A stretch of DNA of 64,000 nucleotides, from positions 124,001 to 188,000 of the forward strand of contig CAZBRD010000007.1 in assembly GCA_964494205.1 (NCBI GenBank), in the 5' to 3' direction. Positions 53,401 to 60,671 of the stretch are shown here, piece after piece. Both the position numbers and the translations under genes were made by a program. Every line of letters starts with the position of its first letter. Position 1 is the stretch's first letter. The notes beneath the pieces were generated by a model. It worked only from the letters and a program-made list of their open reading frames with translations, did no database searches and was not told the DNA's origin. This DNA is from JBBTCX01 sp964494205 (lineage in GTDB: Bacteria; Planctomycetota; Phycisphaerae; UBA1845).

Positions 53401-54417
53401 AATGTTCGTCGCTTTATAACCAAGGTTGGCACCGGGATTGAATCCGTAAATCTTTGCTCCGGACTTCGTGGTACCAACTTCCGCCATATCGACGTTGCCT
53501 GCTGCCAGGCCCACCACGTTCATCGTACCCGGGGCGTAGCTGTGAACGCGCGGGTTGGTGAGGTCATCGATGGTGGCGCGGATGTAATAAGGCTCGCCGG
53601 CTGGACGCGCGGGAACCATCACTAGATCCATAGGAATGTCGAATTGAAGAGCGCCGAACGCGCCCGCGACGGCATTCGCCGTTCGCAGGAGAATGATTGC
53701 GCTGCTTCCCGGATTGGCCGGATTGTCGTTATTTGGATTGAGATCCTCATCGAGCAAAACGTAGATCGTTACATCGCTGTCGGTATCGTAAGGCCGATTC
53801 TCATTAGGAACCTGAATGCTCGGCTGCACCGTCACGCGCAATACGTCATCCTGCGCCACGCTGAGGTTGATGTTCGGAGCCACAACAGCAATCGACGGAG
53901 GATTGGTTGGCGGCTGGGTTCCCGGTTCAACGATATTGATCACCACGCGATCCTGATTGGCTGTCGCGGTGTTGATGGCAAACGTCGAAACTGGCGGATT
54001 GATTCCGTCATCGATCAGGCCTTGAAGGTAATACTCGCCCAACGGGACGAGCGACGTTCCCGCCGTAAACGAATCGGGCCCGGAATCGACACCGGTGTCA
54101 TTTTCCTTCAACCCATTGACGAGGACGGTCATCACGTTTGTTTCCGTGTTCACCAGAAGGAAACTGATGTCCGCGTTGGAGTCGATATCGGAGTCGCTCC
54201 AGCGGATGAGCAGATTATCACCTCGACCGCGCGTGACGTTGCCAATGGGCTCCAGGATTTGCAATGTCGGGACAGTGTTGTTCGTGCTCGGCGGGCCGTC
54301 CACAATGAAGGCGCTGGGAGCGGTGCCGCAACTGGAAAGCCATACAAGAATCGACGCGCCAGCTGCGACTATCGCGACACAACCAAGTCCGGCACGCAGT
54401 TTTTGGGTCAATTTCAT
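50455..54417 (-). CDS. Large FG-GAP repeat lipoprotein with DNRLRE-like domain
   Basis: A 1320-residue surface lipoprotein. The start is ATG 54417 with AGGAG 10 nt upstream; lipobox LSSC near residue 30. N-terminal beta domains (about 45-300) come first. FG-GAP (integrin-alpha-like) units are spread through the rest: DFDADGVADCVFIARYG, DLTGDGRPELLFGMP, DLNNDNIDEIVISAP, DFNLDGVPDLLCGAY, DVNGDRIDDVFIGSP, DFNEDGFGDILIAVP and DINRDGFGDISIGLP. A domain like DNRLRE (FVSSQFPNTSFGSEQELKWR) is inserted between the second and third units. A Cys-rich, dockerin-like segment (DYDGNGSISSADL, DYDNDGDVDAEDRCVFCC) sits before the last two. The FG-GAP part should fold as a calcium-binding propeller. Confidence 0.85.
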   Translation of the reverse strand: MKLTQKLRAGLGCVAIVAAGASILVWLSSCGTAPSAFIVDGPPSTNNTVPTLQILEPIGNVTRGRGDNLLIRWSDSDIDSNADISFLLVNTETNVMTVLVNGLKENDTGVDSGPDSFTAGTSLVPLGEYYLQGLIDDGINPPVSTFAINTATANQDRVVINIVEPGTQPPTNPPSIAVVAPNINLSVAQDDVLRVTVQPSIQVPNENRPYDTDSDVTIYVLLDEDLNPNNDNPANPGSSAIILLRTANAVAGAFGALQFDIPMDLVMVPARPAGEPYYIRATIDDLTNPRVHSYAPGTMNVVGLAAGNVDMAEVGTTKSGAKIYGFNPGANLGYKATNIRDFDADGVADCVFIARYGNPRNTGPVGEAYLFYGQNGIRFGGAIAANSVSGTIPGIIFEGAPVRSSPDGVPLAGLDENLGITDASVISDLTGDGRPELLFGMPLVYGAVETMDYDPSDSDIDVDENTVEIEIVVQQGSITVQVGNDNPETTNPTYNGIDDTFVSSQFPNTSFGSEQELKWRNEGAGQREWTLIKFKDLLSEIPDEAQNIDTDGIEAALELRVFRTGVDADIHQSLTDFTELTTYASYAENGGEPQPNVDYVVEGGMGIDMVSGEEATIVTIDVTLLVRQLLDRDLTEFDDELRFIIVPAVDEDNLGDTAVRSSEFSFDRPTLRINYTRANVGGALNCYPDNLVNNITTEEDGGSNDIYYFSGGMATVINSTNRDNAGIIDVNRLDNTSISLEMVGQRAGRVFDGEGINETGGDVLARADNENAEPAGFDDQTAGRIAGARFTSGGYDYIDGRVLRQGPRADLFGQFVASIGDLNNDNIDEIVISAPRNELYRTELLEANGLQSTHYASTLFFGSITVIPGGNYNALEWREKGDSESSTATIPMLDQHRVGPFGSCTNPLWPRHMLFPIDTFEVFAEDETDMLGNGQSAGDFNLDGVPDLLCGAYLNDRSGSLIDSGAAYILYGRTVLGDYDLGNADDPLLRSPMLRISGAKVGDQIGWRQATGLDVNGDRIDDVFIGSPRTDFGNINRTTCARDYDGNGSISSADLTVSRFNSCQNQFEEISPNEQLFSDAPCKAFDYDNDGDVDAEDRCVFCCLSEECDPESSCSYGLQAGNCCANIVDNGFVGVIFGGVFTDGDRSINQIATTDLPGTIFYGSGPNYRAGFDVSSAGDFNEDGFGDILIAVPGETRIDAAARERLGVVYLVFGGTHLYNTTWDLSQVGSADLPGIVFMSPYVKGAPNEAAMTSVAFIGDINRDGFGDISIGLPDADFIDLSFPQGPDAPESDAGVGRRSNAGNAYIIYGNNFGTNRGTP

Positions 54418-54550
54418 CACGTAAACTCCTGAATATCAGGTGGGTGAGGCCGACTTTGGCCGTACCTTCAAAATTTCGGCCACGTGGTTTCTCGACCTCG
54501 GAGGGCAGGCTTCCACGCCAAGATCACCATTCGGGGCTCAACGTCCTCGA

Positions 54551-54578
54551 ATTATATCCCCCGTAACTAACGCGTCAT
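54551..54578 (-). promoter_or_regulatory. Promoter of the FG-GAP lipoprotein gene
   Basis: On the minus strand ATGACG (54578-54573), a 16-nt spacer and TATAAT (54556-54551). It gives a leader of about 125 nt before ATG 54417. Confidence 0.5.
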
Positions 54579-54799
54579 TGCGGATCGCTTCCGCAAACAT
54601 GCGATCGTCCCGAAGGCATGGCGGAATCTTAGAGGTCAATGGAATGTCCAGTCAAGGTGGAGAATACCGTTTGTGGATCGACAACTAGGGTCGTAAAGCT
54701 GTTCGCCGAGGTGAGTTGCATGTGCAAAATACTGCCGTTCGACGTGCGCGCCGAATGCCCTGACTAAAAGGGACGCGGCAGCACCTGTTTTCGCCAAAG

Positions 54800-54828
54800 T
54801 TGACGCTCTAAGAGGTGACTTCTATATT
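54800..54828 (+). promoter_or_regulatory. Promoter of tpx
   Basis: TTGACG (54800-54805), a 17-nt spacer and TATATT (54823-54828), the best sigma-70-like pair I found in the window. The leader to GTG 54936 is about 100 nt. The 54579-54799 stretch shows nothing else I can support. Confidence 0.6.
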
Positions 54829-54935
54829 GACTCGCGACCAGGGAAATACACGTTTTTGCATCGAATAATTCGCCGGCTGGCGTTGATTCCTTAGGGTCCG
54901 GTAAGAGAGTTTAACAATCAGACAGGAGGCCCATC

Positions 54936-55445
54936 GTGGCACGAACTTGCACCCTTCGCGGAAAGGCGCTGAATCTAGAAGGTCCGGAGTTGAAGGTCGG
55001 TGACAAGGCGCCCGACGCTTCGCTGAAAAAGAGCCTCGTCGACTTTGTAAAAATCAGTGAGACCGCTGGAAAGATCCGCATCTTCAGTGTCGTACCATCG
55101 CTGGACACGCCGGTCTGCTCGATGCAGACCAAGCGGTTCAACGAAGAGGCCACCAAACTGCCGAATGTGGCGTTCTATACCGTCAGCTGCGACTTACCGA
55201 CGGCCCAAGGGCGGTTCTGTGGGGCTGAGGGTATCGACAAGGAGAAGTTCCACGTCCTAAGCGATTACTACGACAACAGCTTCGGCAAGAGCTGGGGAAC
55301 GCTCATTAAGGAATTGCACGTTGAATGTCGCGCGGTATTCGTGGTTGATGCCGGCGGGACGATCAAGCACGTTGAATATGTCCCCGAAGTGGCGGACCAG
55401 CCGAATTATGACGCTGCACTGGCGGCGGCCAAGAAACTCGGCTGA
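54936..55445 (+). CDS. tpx: Thiol peroxidase
   Basis: A 169-residue atypical 2-Cys peroxiredoxin that reduces peroxides with thioredoxin. The start is GTG 54936 with AGGAGG 5 nt upstream. Peroxidatic Cys61 lies in PSLDTPVCSMQTKRF, and resolving Cys95 in QGRFCGAEG, at the same positions as in the E. coli enzyme. The Pro/Thr/Cys catalytic set is present. The next gene begins 17 nt downstream and may be on the same transcript. Confidence 0.93.
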   Translation: MARTCTLRGKALNLEGPELKVGDKAPDASLKKSLVDFVKISETAGKIRIFSVVPSLDTPVCSMQTKRFNEEATKLPNVAFYTVSCDLPTAQGRFCGAEGIDKEKFHVLSDYYDNSFGKSWGTLIKELHVECRAVFVVDAGGTIKHVEYVPEVADQPNYDAALAAAKKLG

Positions 55446-55462
55446 TCAGGCAGGGAAATCGC

Positions 55463-56110
55463 ATGACACAGTTTCCGTCGCAACCGGCGTATCCGCAGTA
55501 CAACGTTCCGCCTCCGCCCCCGATCGCGCCATGGAGCGGGTCGGCCATTGCGGGGTTCATTCTCTCGTTCTTCGGCTGCTCGATCATCGGGGGGATCCTA
55601 GGGCTCATATTGGGCATTGTTGGGATTTTCGATTGTAAAGGCGGGCGTCGGCGCGGCATGGGTCTGGCCATCGCGGCCATACCGGTCGCGTTGATCAGTT
55701 CGGCGTTTACGGGGCTGGTCGTCTTCATGTTCATCGCGATTGGAAAGGAAATGATCGCGATGGGAGAATCGGTCATTCCCGCCGTTCAAAGTGCGGACAA
55801 GATGGAGGCCGCAGGTGTCATCCGGCAATTCACGACCGCCGATTTCAACGACGAGGTCAGCAAAGAGGCGTTAGCGGCCTGGCTTTCGAAGTTGGAAGAA
55901 AAGCACGGCCGGCTCACAAAACTCACGCTCGATCAACAATATGCCATTACGCCGAGCCAGGATGATTACGCGCACGTCAATTTCGATGGAAAGTTCGTCA
56001 ACGGCTCGGCTGATGTGAAGGTCGTGATCGACATGTTTCCCATCAGAATCGTCGATTTTGAAGTCGACTCTGTTTCGCCTCGCGAATCCTCAGAGAAGAA
56101 AAGCGAGTAG
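55463..56110 (+). CDS. DUF4190-like membrane protein
   Basis: A 215-residue protein. A Pro/Tyr-rich start (QPAYPQYNVPPPPPIAPW) leads into two long membrane segments (SAIAGFILSFFGCSIIGGIL and AIPVALISSAFTGLVVFMF) with GRRRGMGLA between them, as in DUF4190 proteins. The last 110 residues are a soluble domain of mixed helices and strands. The function is unknown. It follows tpx closely and is ended by a strong terminator. Confidence 0.7.
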   Translation: MTQFPSQPAYPQYNVPPPPPIAPWSGSAIAGFILSFFGCSIIGGILGLILGIVGIFDCKGGRRRGMGLAIAAIPVALISSAFTGLVVFMFIAIGKEMIAMGESVIPAVQSADKMEAAGVIRQFTTADFNDEVSKEALAAWLSKLEEKHGRLTKLTLDQQYAITPSQDDYAHVNFDGKFVNGSADVKVVIDMFPIRIVDFEVDSVSPRESSEKKSE

Positions 56111-56135
56111 TTTTTTTCAACATAACGAGAACGAG

Positions 56136-56167
56136 AAAAGGGCAAGCGGTTGCTTGCCCTTTTTCTT
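56136..56167. terminator. Strong bidirectional terminator
   Basis: AAAAGGGCAAGC-GGTT-GCTTGCCCTTTT is a perfect 12-bp stem followed by TCTTT. It separates the convergent DUF4190-like and sppA genes and has A/T tracts on both sides. Confidence 0.85.
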
Positions 56168-56226
56168 TAGACGTTGTTGTTGTTTGAACTTCGCTAAACC
56201 GAAGTCCAGTTCTACTTCGCGACCGA

Positions 56227-58089
56227 TTAACGGATAATCAATTCGCCAGGCATCACCACAGCCACGCCCTCGCGGTTAACCAATTCCAGGCGTTCCATGA
56301 TTCCGAGAATTGATCGAACACGGAACGGATCGAGCGTCGAGAGCATTGGCAACACCGATTGGACCAGCTCACTGTTGCGCAGGCTCTTCGGCTTGGTGGT
56401 GAGGCTCATAGTCGCCAACTCGTCGCCGTCCTTGTGCGGCGAGAACAGGTCGAAGATTGACGGCGGTTCTGGAATGACGCGAATGTCGTATTCCCCGAGC
56501 GAGGCCTTCTGCGCGGCAAACTTGATCGCGTCTTCAAAGCCGCCGATCTTGTCGACCAAACCAAGTTCCAGCGCCTGCGCCCCCGTGAACACACGGCCCG
56601 CAGCCAATTGGTCGATCGGCTTCTTCAGTTTGTCTTTGCGAGCGGCCGTGACGTGGCCTTTGAAGATATCATACACCGTGTTCATGTAGTGATTGATCTT
56701 CGCTCGCTCTTTGTCGCTCCACGGAGCTGCGGTGCTCATGATCCCGGCCATTTCGCCGCGCTTGTTGGAGTGCCAGTTGATGCCGAGCTTGTTCCAGCCG
56801 CCGGTCGTCACGATCTTGCCGCCCACGACGCCGATGGAGGCTGTAATCGTCATCGCATCCGCAAACACCGCATCCGAAGCGCACGTAACATAGTATCCAC
56901 CGCTACCGGCAACGTTGCCCATCGAGACGATGAGCGGCTTCTTGGCCTTCACACGACGCGTCGCGTCGAGAATGATCTCAGAAGCCAGAGCCGACCCGCC
57001 CGGCGAATCGACGCGAAGCACGACAGCCTTGACGGCGTCTTCCTCGGCTGCCTTATCGAGCGCTTTGCGAATGGTGGTGCTGAAGGCACCCGACGACGAA
57101 CCGAACAGACCGGCCTCGGCAGAACCCGTTTGAATCGGACCCTCGACATAAACGATCGCGATGGTCGGATCCTCATAGGTCGTCGGCGCGGGGTTCATCA
57201 TCTGCATCAGAAATGAGAACATCGCGAACGGGTCTTCGGGTAATTCCGTTTCCTTATCACTGCCGTAGTCGCGATCGATTTCGATTTCATCGCCGTACTT
57301 CTTGCGAATCTCCGACGCGAAATCCTGACGATGCTTCACCGAGTCAATCAAGCCGAGCTTCAGCGCTTCTTCCGCAGAGTACGGGCCGTTGTCGATCAAA
57401 CCCTTGATCTTGTCGGGCGTCATTCCGCGGCTATCGGCGATCAGCTTCACGAGGTTGTCGTAAATGCTGTCGAGCAGCCAATTGGTCATCTCCTTGGATT
57501 CCTTCGACGGCTCGGTGCGCATGATGATTTCAGCGGCGGTCTTGTAGTCACCGCAATGTTCGAAGTCCGGAGTGCAGCCCATCTTGTCGAGCATGCCACG
57601 AACATACGGTGATTCGCCAAAGAGACCCGTCAGCCAGATGTCGCCCGTCGGCACGACGCTGATGTGCGAAGCGCCGGTCGCGGCCGCGTACGTCATCGTG
57701 GTGAGCGAATCCGCGTGCACCAGAACAGGCTTATCAACGGCTGCAAACTTCCGCATAGCTGCGTGCAGCTCCTCCAGTTGACCAGAGCCAAGCTGAGCGT
57801 CCTGCAAATCGAAGACGACGCCCACGACGTTGTTGTCCGAGCGCGCGGCCTTCAGTCGCTCGAGAATGTCATGCATGGAAGGCGGCGGTTCTTCGCCGAA
57901 CAACGGCGGCATATTCACCGGCGTTTCGGCGATCGGGCCTTTCAAATGGAAATAGGCGATCTTCTTCGTCGGCGTGGCAGCGGTGCCACGAAACTTTCCG
58001 AGAAGCTGATCGAGCTGACCGAAGGACGTTGACCCCACGAGGGAAAACGCTAACAACGATAACAATGCAAAACGACGCGATTTGAACAT
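56227..58089 (-). CDS. sppA: Signal peptide peptidase, long form (protease IV)
   Basis: A 620-residue membrane-anchored Ser-Lys protease that digests cleaved signal peptides. The N-terminal signal/anchor is FALLSLLAFSLVGSTSFGQ. It is the double-domain 67K form: the first S49 half bears the catalytic Lys in CGDYKTAAEIIMR and the second the catalytic Ser in MGNVAGSGGYYVT. RVDSPGGSALASE is a typical S49 phrase. AGGAGG precedes ATG 58089 by 8 nt. The C-terminal 80 residues are an addition of unknown role. Confidence 0.9.
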   Translation of the reverse strand: MFKSRRFALLSLLAFSLVGSTSFGQLDQLLGKFRGTAATPTKKIAYFHLKGPIAETPVNMPPLFGEEPPPSMHDILERLKAARSDNNVVGVVFDLQDAQLGSGQLEELHAAMRKFAAVDKPVLVHADSLTTMTYAAATGASHISVVPTGDIWLTGLFGESPYVRGMLDKMGCTPDFEHCGDYKTAAEIIMRTEPSKESKEMTNWLLDSIYDNLVKLIADSRGMTPDKIKGLIDNGPYSAEEALKLGLIDSVKHRQDFASEIRKKYGDEIEIDRDYGSDKETELPEDPFAMFSFLMQMMNPAPTTYEDPTIAIVYVEGPIQTGSAEAGLFGSSSGAFSTTIRKALDKAAEEDAVKAVVLRVDSPGGSALASEIILDATRRVKAKKPLIVSMGNVAGSGGYYVTCASDAVFADAMTITASIGVVGGKIVTTGGWNKLGINWHSNKRGEMAGIMSTAAPWSDKERAKINHYMNTVYDIFKGHVTAARKDKLKKPIDQLAAGRVFTGAQALELGLVDKIGGFEDAIKFAAQKASLGEYDIRVIPEPPSIFDLFSPHKDGDELATMSLTTKPKSLRNSELVQSVLPMLSTLDPFRVRSILGIMERLELVNREGVAVVMPGELIIR

Positions 58090-58213
58090 TTCAGTTACCT
58101 CCTAACGCGACGACAACTCTGATATGTCATCGACGGTATGCTAACACTACCTTCGGTTGCTTCCTAGCTCTTATTGTTCGCGTGGACAAGTCTTTACAGC
58201 GGAAAACCAATGG

Positions 58214-59056
58214 TTACAAGCTGTTGGAGCTGAGCGGCTCGTGCGCAGGCGACTTATCGAACTTGCGGATAAAGTGGACCGCAATCCCAAGAATCAGATT
58301 GGCACATCCAAGCAACTGCGCTTCAAGATTGGGCTTCAGATAGTTCGCGCCACCTGCACGAACAAGTGCGAGTCCGCACACCAGACACCACAAAGACATG
58401 AGTTTGATCGACCAGCTTGTGCGCGAACGAATCAACAGGAGCCACAACACAATTAGAATGATCAACTCGCGCGTGAAGGGAAACACCGCGACACCGAAAG
58501 CCGTTGAGTTCAGCAGCGGCCGCCACGGAGATTCAACCGTCGTAACCCCTTTTTCGCTGGTCGCAATGACAGGCGCCTTTCCTGGCGACATCGTTTCGCC
58601 TTGGTCCGTGATCACCCACACGTGCGCGAAATCGGACACGATATCAGCCTTGTAGCCCAATTTTCGCAACAGTGACGCAGCCACCACCGCCCTACCATCG
58701 CAGTCTTCCGTTTGTTTTTCGAGAACTTCGGAAAGTGTAGGCAGATAATCGGCTGTGCCCCACACGTCCCAATCCCAGCCGTATTTGATTTTCTCATAAA
58801 CGAATTTTTCTACCGTTCGCAGCGCGTCGGGCGGCTGCATGTTTTCAGTCAGCCTCGGTCGAAGCTCAGCAAGCAGAGGATCGAGCAGCGGCGAGTCCGG
58901 TTCGATCAGCGCACTCGGGTTCTTCCAATGATTAACGTGCCGCACAAAAAGGCCCGGGTACGGAAAATGCGCGAGAAAAACGGTCAGCGCGAAAATCAGC
59001 CATTTCAGGGGAAGTCGTGCAGGCCAGCGAAGGGAATTGATGCGTGAATTCATCAT
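58214..59056 (-). CDS. Transglutaminase-like membrane protein
   Basis: A 280-residue protein with an N-terminal membrane segment, a transglutaminase-like cysteine protease core, and two C-terminal membrane helices (ELIILIVLWLLLI, LMSLWCLVCGLALVRAG). The core has the catalytic Cys in EDCDGRAVVAASLLRKLG and the His in FAHVWVITDQGE. Such proteins may act as proteases or peptide amidases at the membrane. The role is not known. The end is a short soluble tail. Confidence 0.75.
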   Translation of the reverse strand: MMNSRINSLRWPARLPLKWLIFALTVFLAHFPYPGLFVRHVNHWKNPSALIEPDSPLLDPLLAELRPRLTENMQPPDALRTVEKFVYEKIKYGWDWDVWGTADYLPTLSEVLEKQTEDCDGRAVVAASLLRKLGYKADIVSDFAHVWVITDQGETMSPGKAPVIATSEKGVTTVESPWRPLLNSTAFGVAVFPFTRELIILIVLWLLLIRSRTSWSIKLMSLWCLVCGLALVRAGGANYLKPNLEAQLLGCANLILGIAVHFIRKFDKSPAHEPLSSNSL

Positions 59057-59116
59057 CTGTTACTACGACGTAAGAAAGTCGCTTAGTGCAAGAAACAGAC
59101 AGAACGGAGTTTCTTC

Positions 59117-59264
59117 ACCACAAAGACACAAAGAATACAAGATTCAATGAGTTAGAACCGTAAATTCTCTCAGCCCTTCAAAGTCAAACGATCCAAGGAC
59201 TAAATGTAATGCTCGGCGTCGAAACATCCTTTTTCCCGTCTTTGTGCCTTGGTGCCTTTGTGGT
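59117..59264. repeat. Inverted pair of an ACCACAAAG-type intergenic repeat
   Basis: ACCACAAAGACACAAAGAA (59117-59135) faces its imperfect complement GTCTTTGTGCC..GGTGCCTTTGTGGT (59238-59264). The 100 bp between them have no gene. Sequences of the type ACCACAAAGGCACCAAGGCA are widespread in environmental genomes, in my memory; their origin is unclear. The rest of 59057-59441 holds a promoter at 59372 only. Confidence 0.55.
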
Positions 59265-59371
59265 TCGCACCATCGCCGCAAAACCGATCATTTCAAAGTA
59301 TAGGTCCGCAAAGATCGCGTGACGAGCGTTGAAAATGAAGATTGTTCAGCATCGGCCACGTGGGACCGAGA

Positions 59372-59377
59372 TATAAT
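59372..59377 (+). promoter_or_regulatory. -10 box of the 59442 gene
   Basis: TATAAT at 59372-59377, with no good -35 (GCATCG at the right distance). It places the transcript start near 59384, which rules out an ATG further upstream and supports a start at 59409 or 59442. Confidence 0.4.
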
Positions 59378-59441
59378 AGTATGGGTCTGCGCGCAGCGAC
59401 CGGTAATCATGTCGCTGCGAAGGCCCGTCGAGGGTTTACGC

Positions 59442-60545
59442 ATGACGAATGATGTTCATAACGGCGCGAACGACGACTCACGTTTCTCCTTGTCGGTTTT
59501 CCTGCTGAACCTTTTGGCTATCGTCACTCTGCTAGCCACGGTCGCAGGCGCCATTGCAATTTTCAACAACCAGATCTCGCACAAGGCCCCTATGGACGTC
59601 GGTTTCACCACAAAGCTGCTGGGGGCCACGCTGGGCGGAGTCGGACTGGCCGGTCTGCTGATGGCCATGGCTGCCATGGTCAGGAATTTTGAGAATATTG
59701 CCCATTCGGTTTTGGCAGCGAACCCGCACAGCGCGGACGATCCGCTCGTGCAGAATCGAATGCACGGCGAAAACGGTCGCGTGCTCGCTTCGACGAACGG
59801 TAGTTCAGCCACGAGTGATCTTGGGCACATGCACGATCTATTGCGCGAGATTCGAGATCTCTCTGTGGTTTCGCCTACGGAACGAGATTCCTCGCTTGAA
59901 CGCATCCGGACCAACTATCAGAAGCACGCAGCCGAAGAGATCATTGAGGCGGTGAATCGCAGGCAGCTAGGCGACGCCAGAATCATGTTGCGCGATGCTG
60001 AAGCGACTTATGGCTCAACTTCTACATTTGAACGCCTATCCGTGAAGATTGAGGAGGCCGAGTCCCGCACCGAACCGTTGGATTTCGCCCGCACGAAGCG
60101 AATGGTGGAGGAGGCGATTTCGGGCAAGCGCTGGGCGGAGGCTGAACAATTCGTTGAGGACCTAAGCCATAATCACCCCGCGAGCGTGCGATGTCGGCAG
60201 TTGTGGGAAGACACTCGCCGAGCGCGGTTGCTCGCACACGTTCAGCGATGCTCCTCGCAGCACCACTGGGCCGAGGCAAAGGCAGCTGCGAATGAGTTCC
60301 TTGAGCGATTCCCCGACGGCGTCGAGGCCAAGGCACTTCGCCTGCAACTGGCGACGCTGGAGGACAATGCGGAAATCGTGCAGCGGCGACACATCGAATC
60401 GCGAATTACCGAACTTCTAGCCAGCCAGCATTTCGATGAAGCACTGCGCCTCGCCAAACATGTAGTCGAGAACTTCCCCGACTCTCCGCAGGCCGAAGCA
60501 CTTCGCGAGCAGTTGCCGCGATTAGAGAAGCGGGTGACGGCCTAA
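59442..60545 (+). CDS. Membrane protein with helical (TPR-like) repeats
   Basis: A 367-residue protein. ATG 59442 follows GAGGG by 8 nt; ATG 59409 is the alternative. Two membrane helices (SVFLLNLLAIVTLLATVAGA and GATLGGVGLAGLLMAMAAMV) are followed by a low-complexity linker and a helical domain (about residues 145-365) with repeated phrases such as RWAEAEQFVEDLSHNHP, HWAEAKAAANEFLERFPDG and HFDEALRLAKHVVENFPDS, in the style of TPR repeats. It probably acts as a cytoplasmic scaffold. The function is unknown. Confidence 0.72.
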   Translation: MTNDVHNGANDDSRFSLSVFLLNLLAIVTLLATVAGAIAIFNNQISHKAPMDVGFTTKLLGATLGGVGLAGLLMAMAAMVRNFENIAHSVLAANPHSADDPLVQNRMHGENGRVLASTNGSSATSDLGHMHDLLREIRDLSVVSPTERDSSLERIRTNYQKHAAEEIIEAVNRRQLGDARIMLRDAEATYGSTSTFERLSVKIEEAESRTEPLDFARTKRMVEEAISGKRWAEAEQFVEDLSHNHPASVRCRQLWEDTRRARLLAHVQRCSSQHHWAEAKAAANEFLERFPDGVEAKALRLQLATLEDNAEIVQRRHIESRITELLASQHFDEALRLAKHVVENFPDSPQAEALREQLPRLEKRVTA

Positions 60546-60603
60546 CTGGCGGCATAGACCTTGCTTGATCGCAGTAGGGTCTTTGGTCATACATTGTGGG
60601 TGG

Positions 60604-60629
60604 CACGGTCAAGCAGCAGCTTGGCCGTG
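60604..60629. repeat. 11-bp hairpin upstream of aroDE
   Basis: CACGGTCAAGC-AGCA-GCTTGGCCGTG, an 11-bp stem with one G-T pair and no T-run. The type resembles interspersed repeats recalled from planctomycete genomes. Confidence 0.5.
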
Positions 60630-60671
60630 GCGAGTCGACATCGTCACATTCGCAAACGATAATCCATTCGC

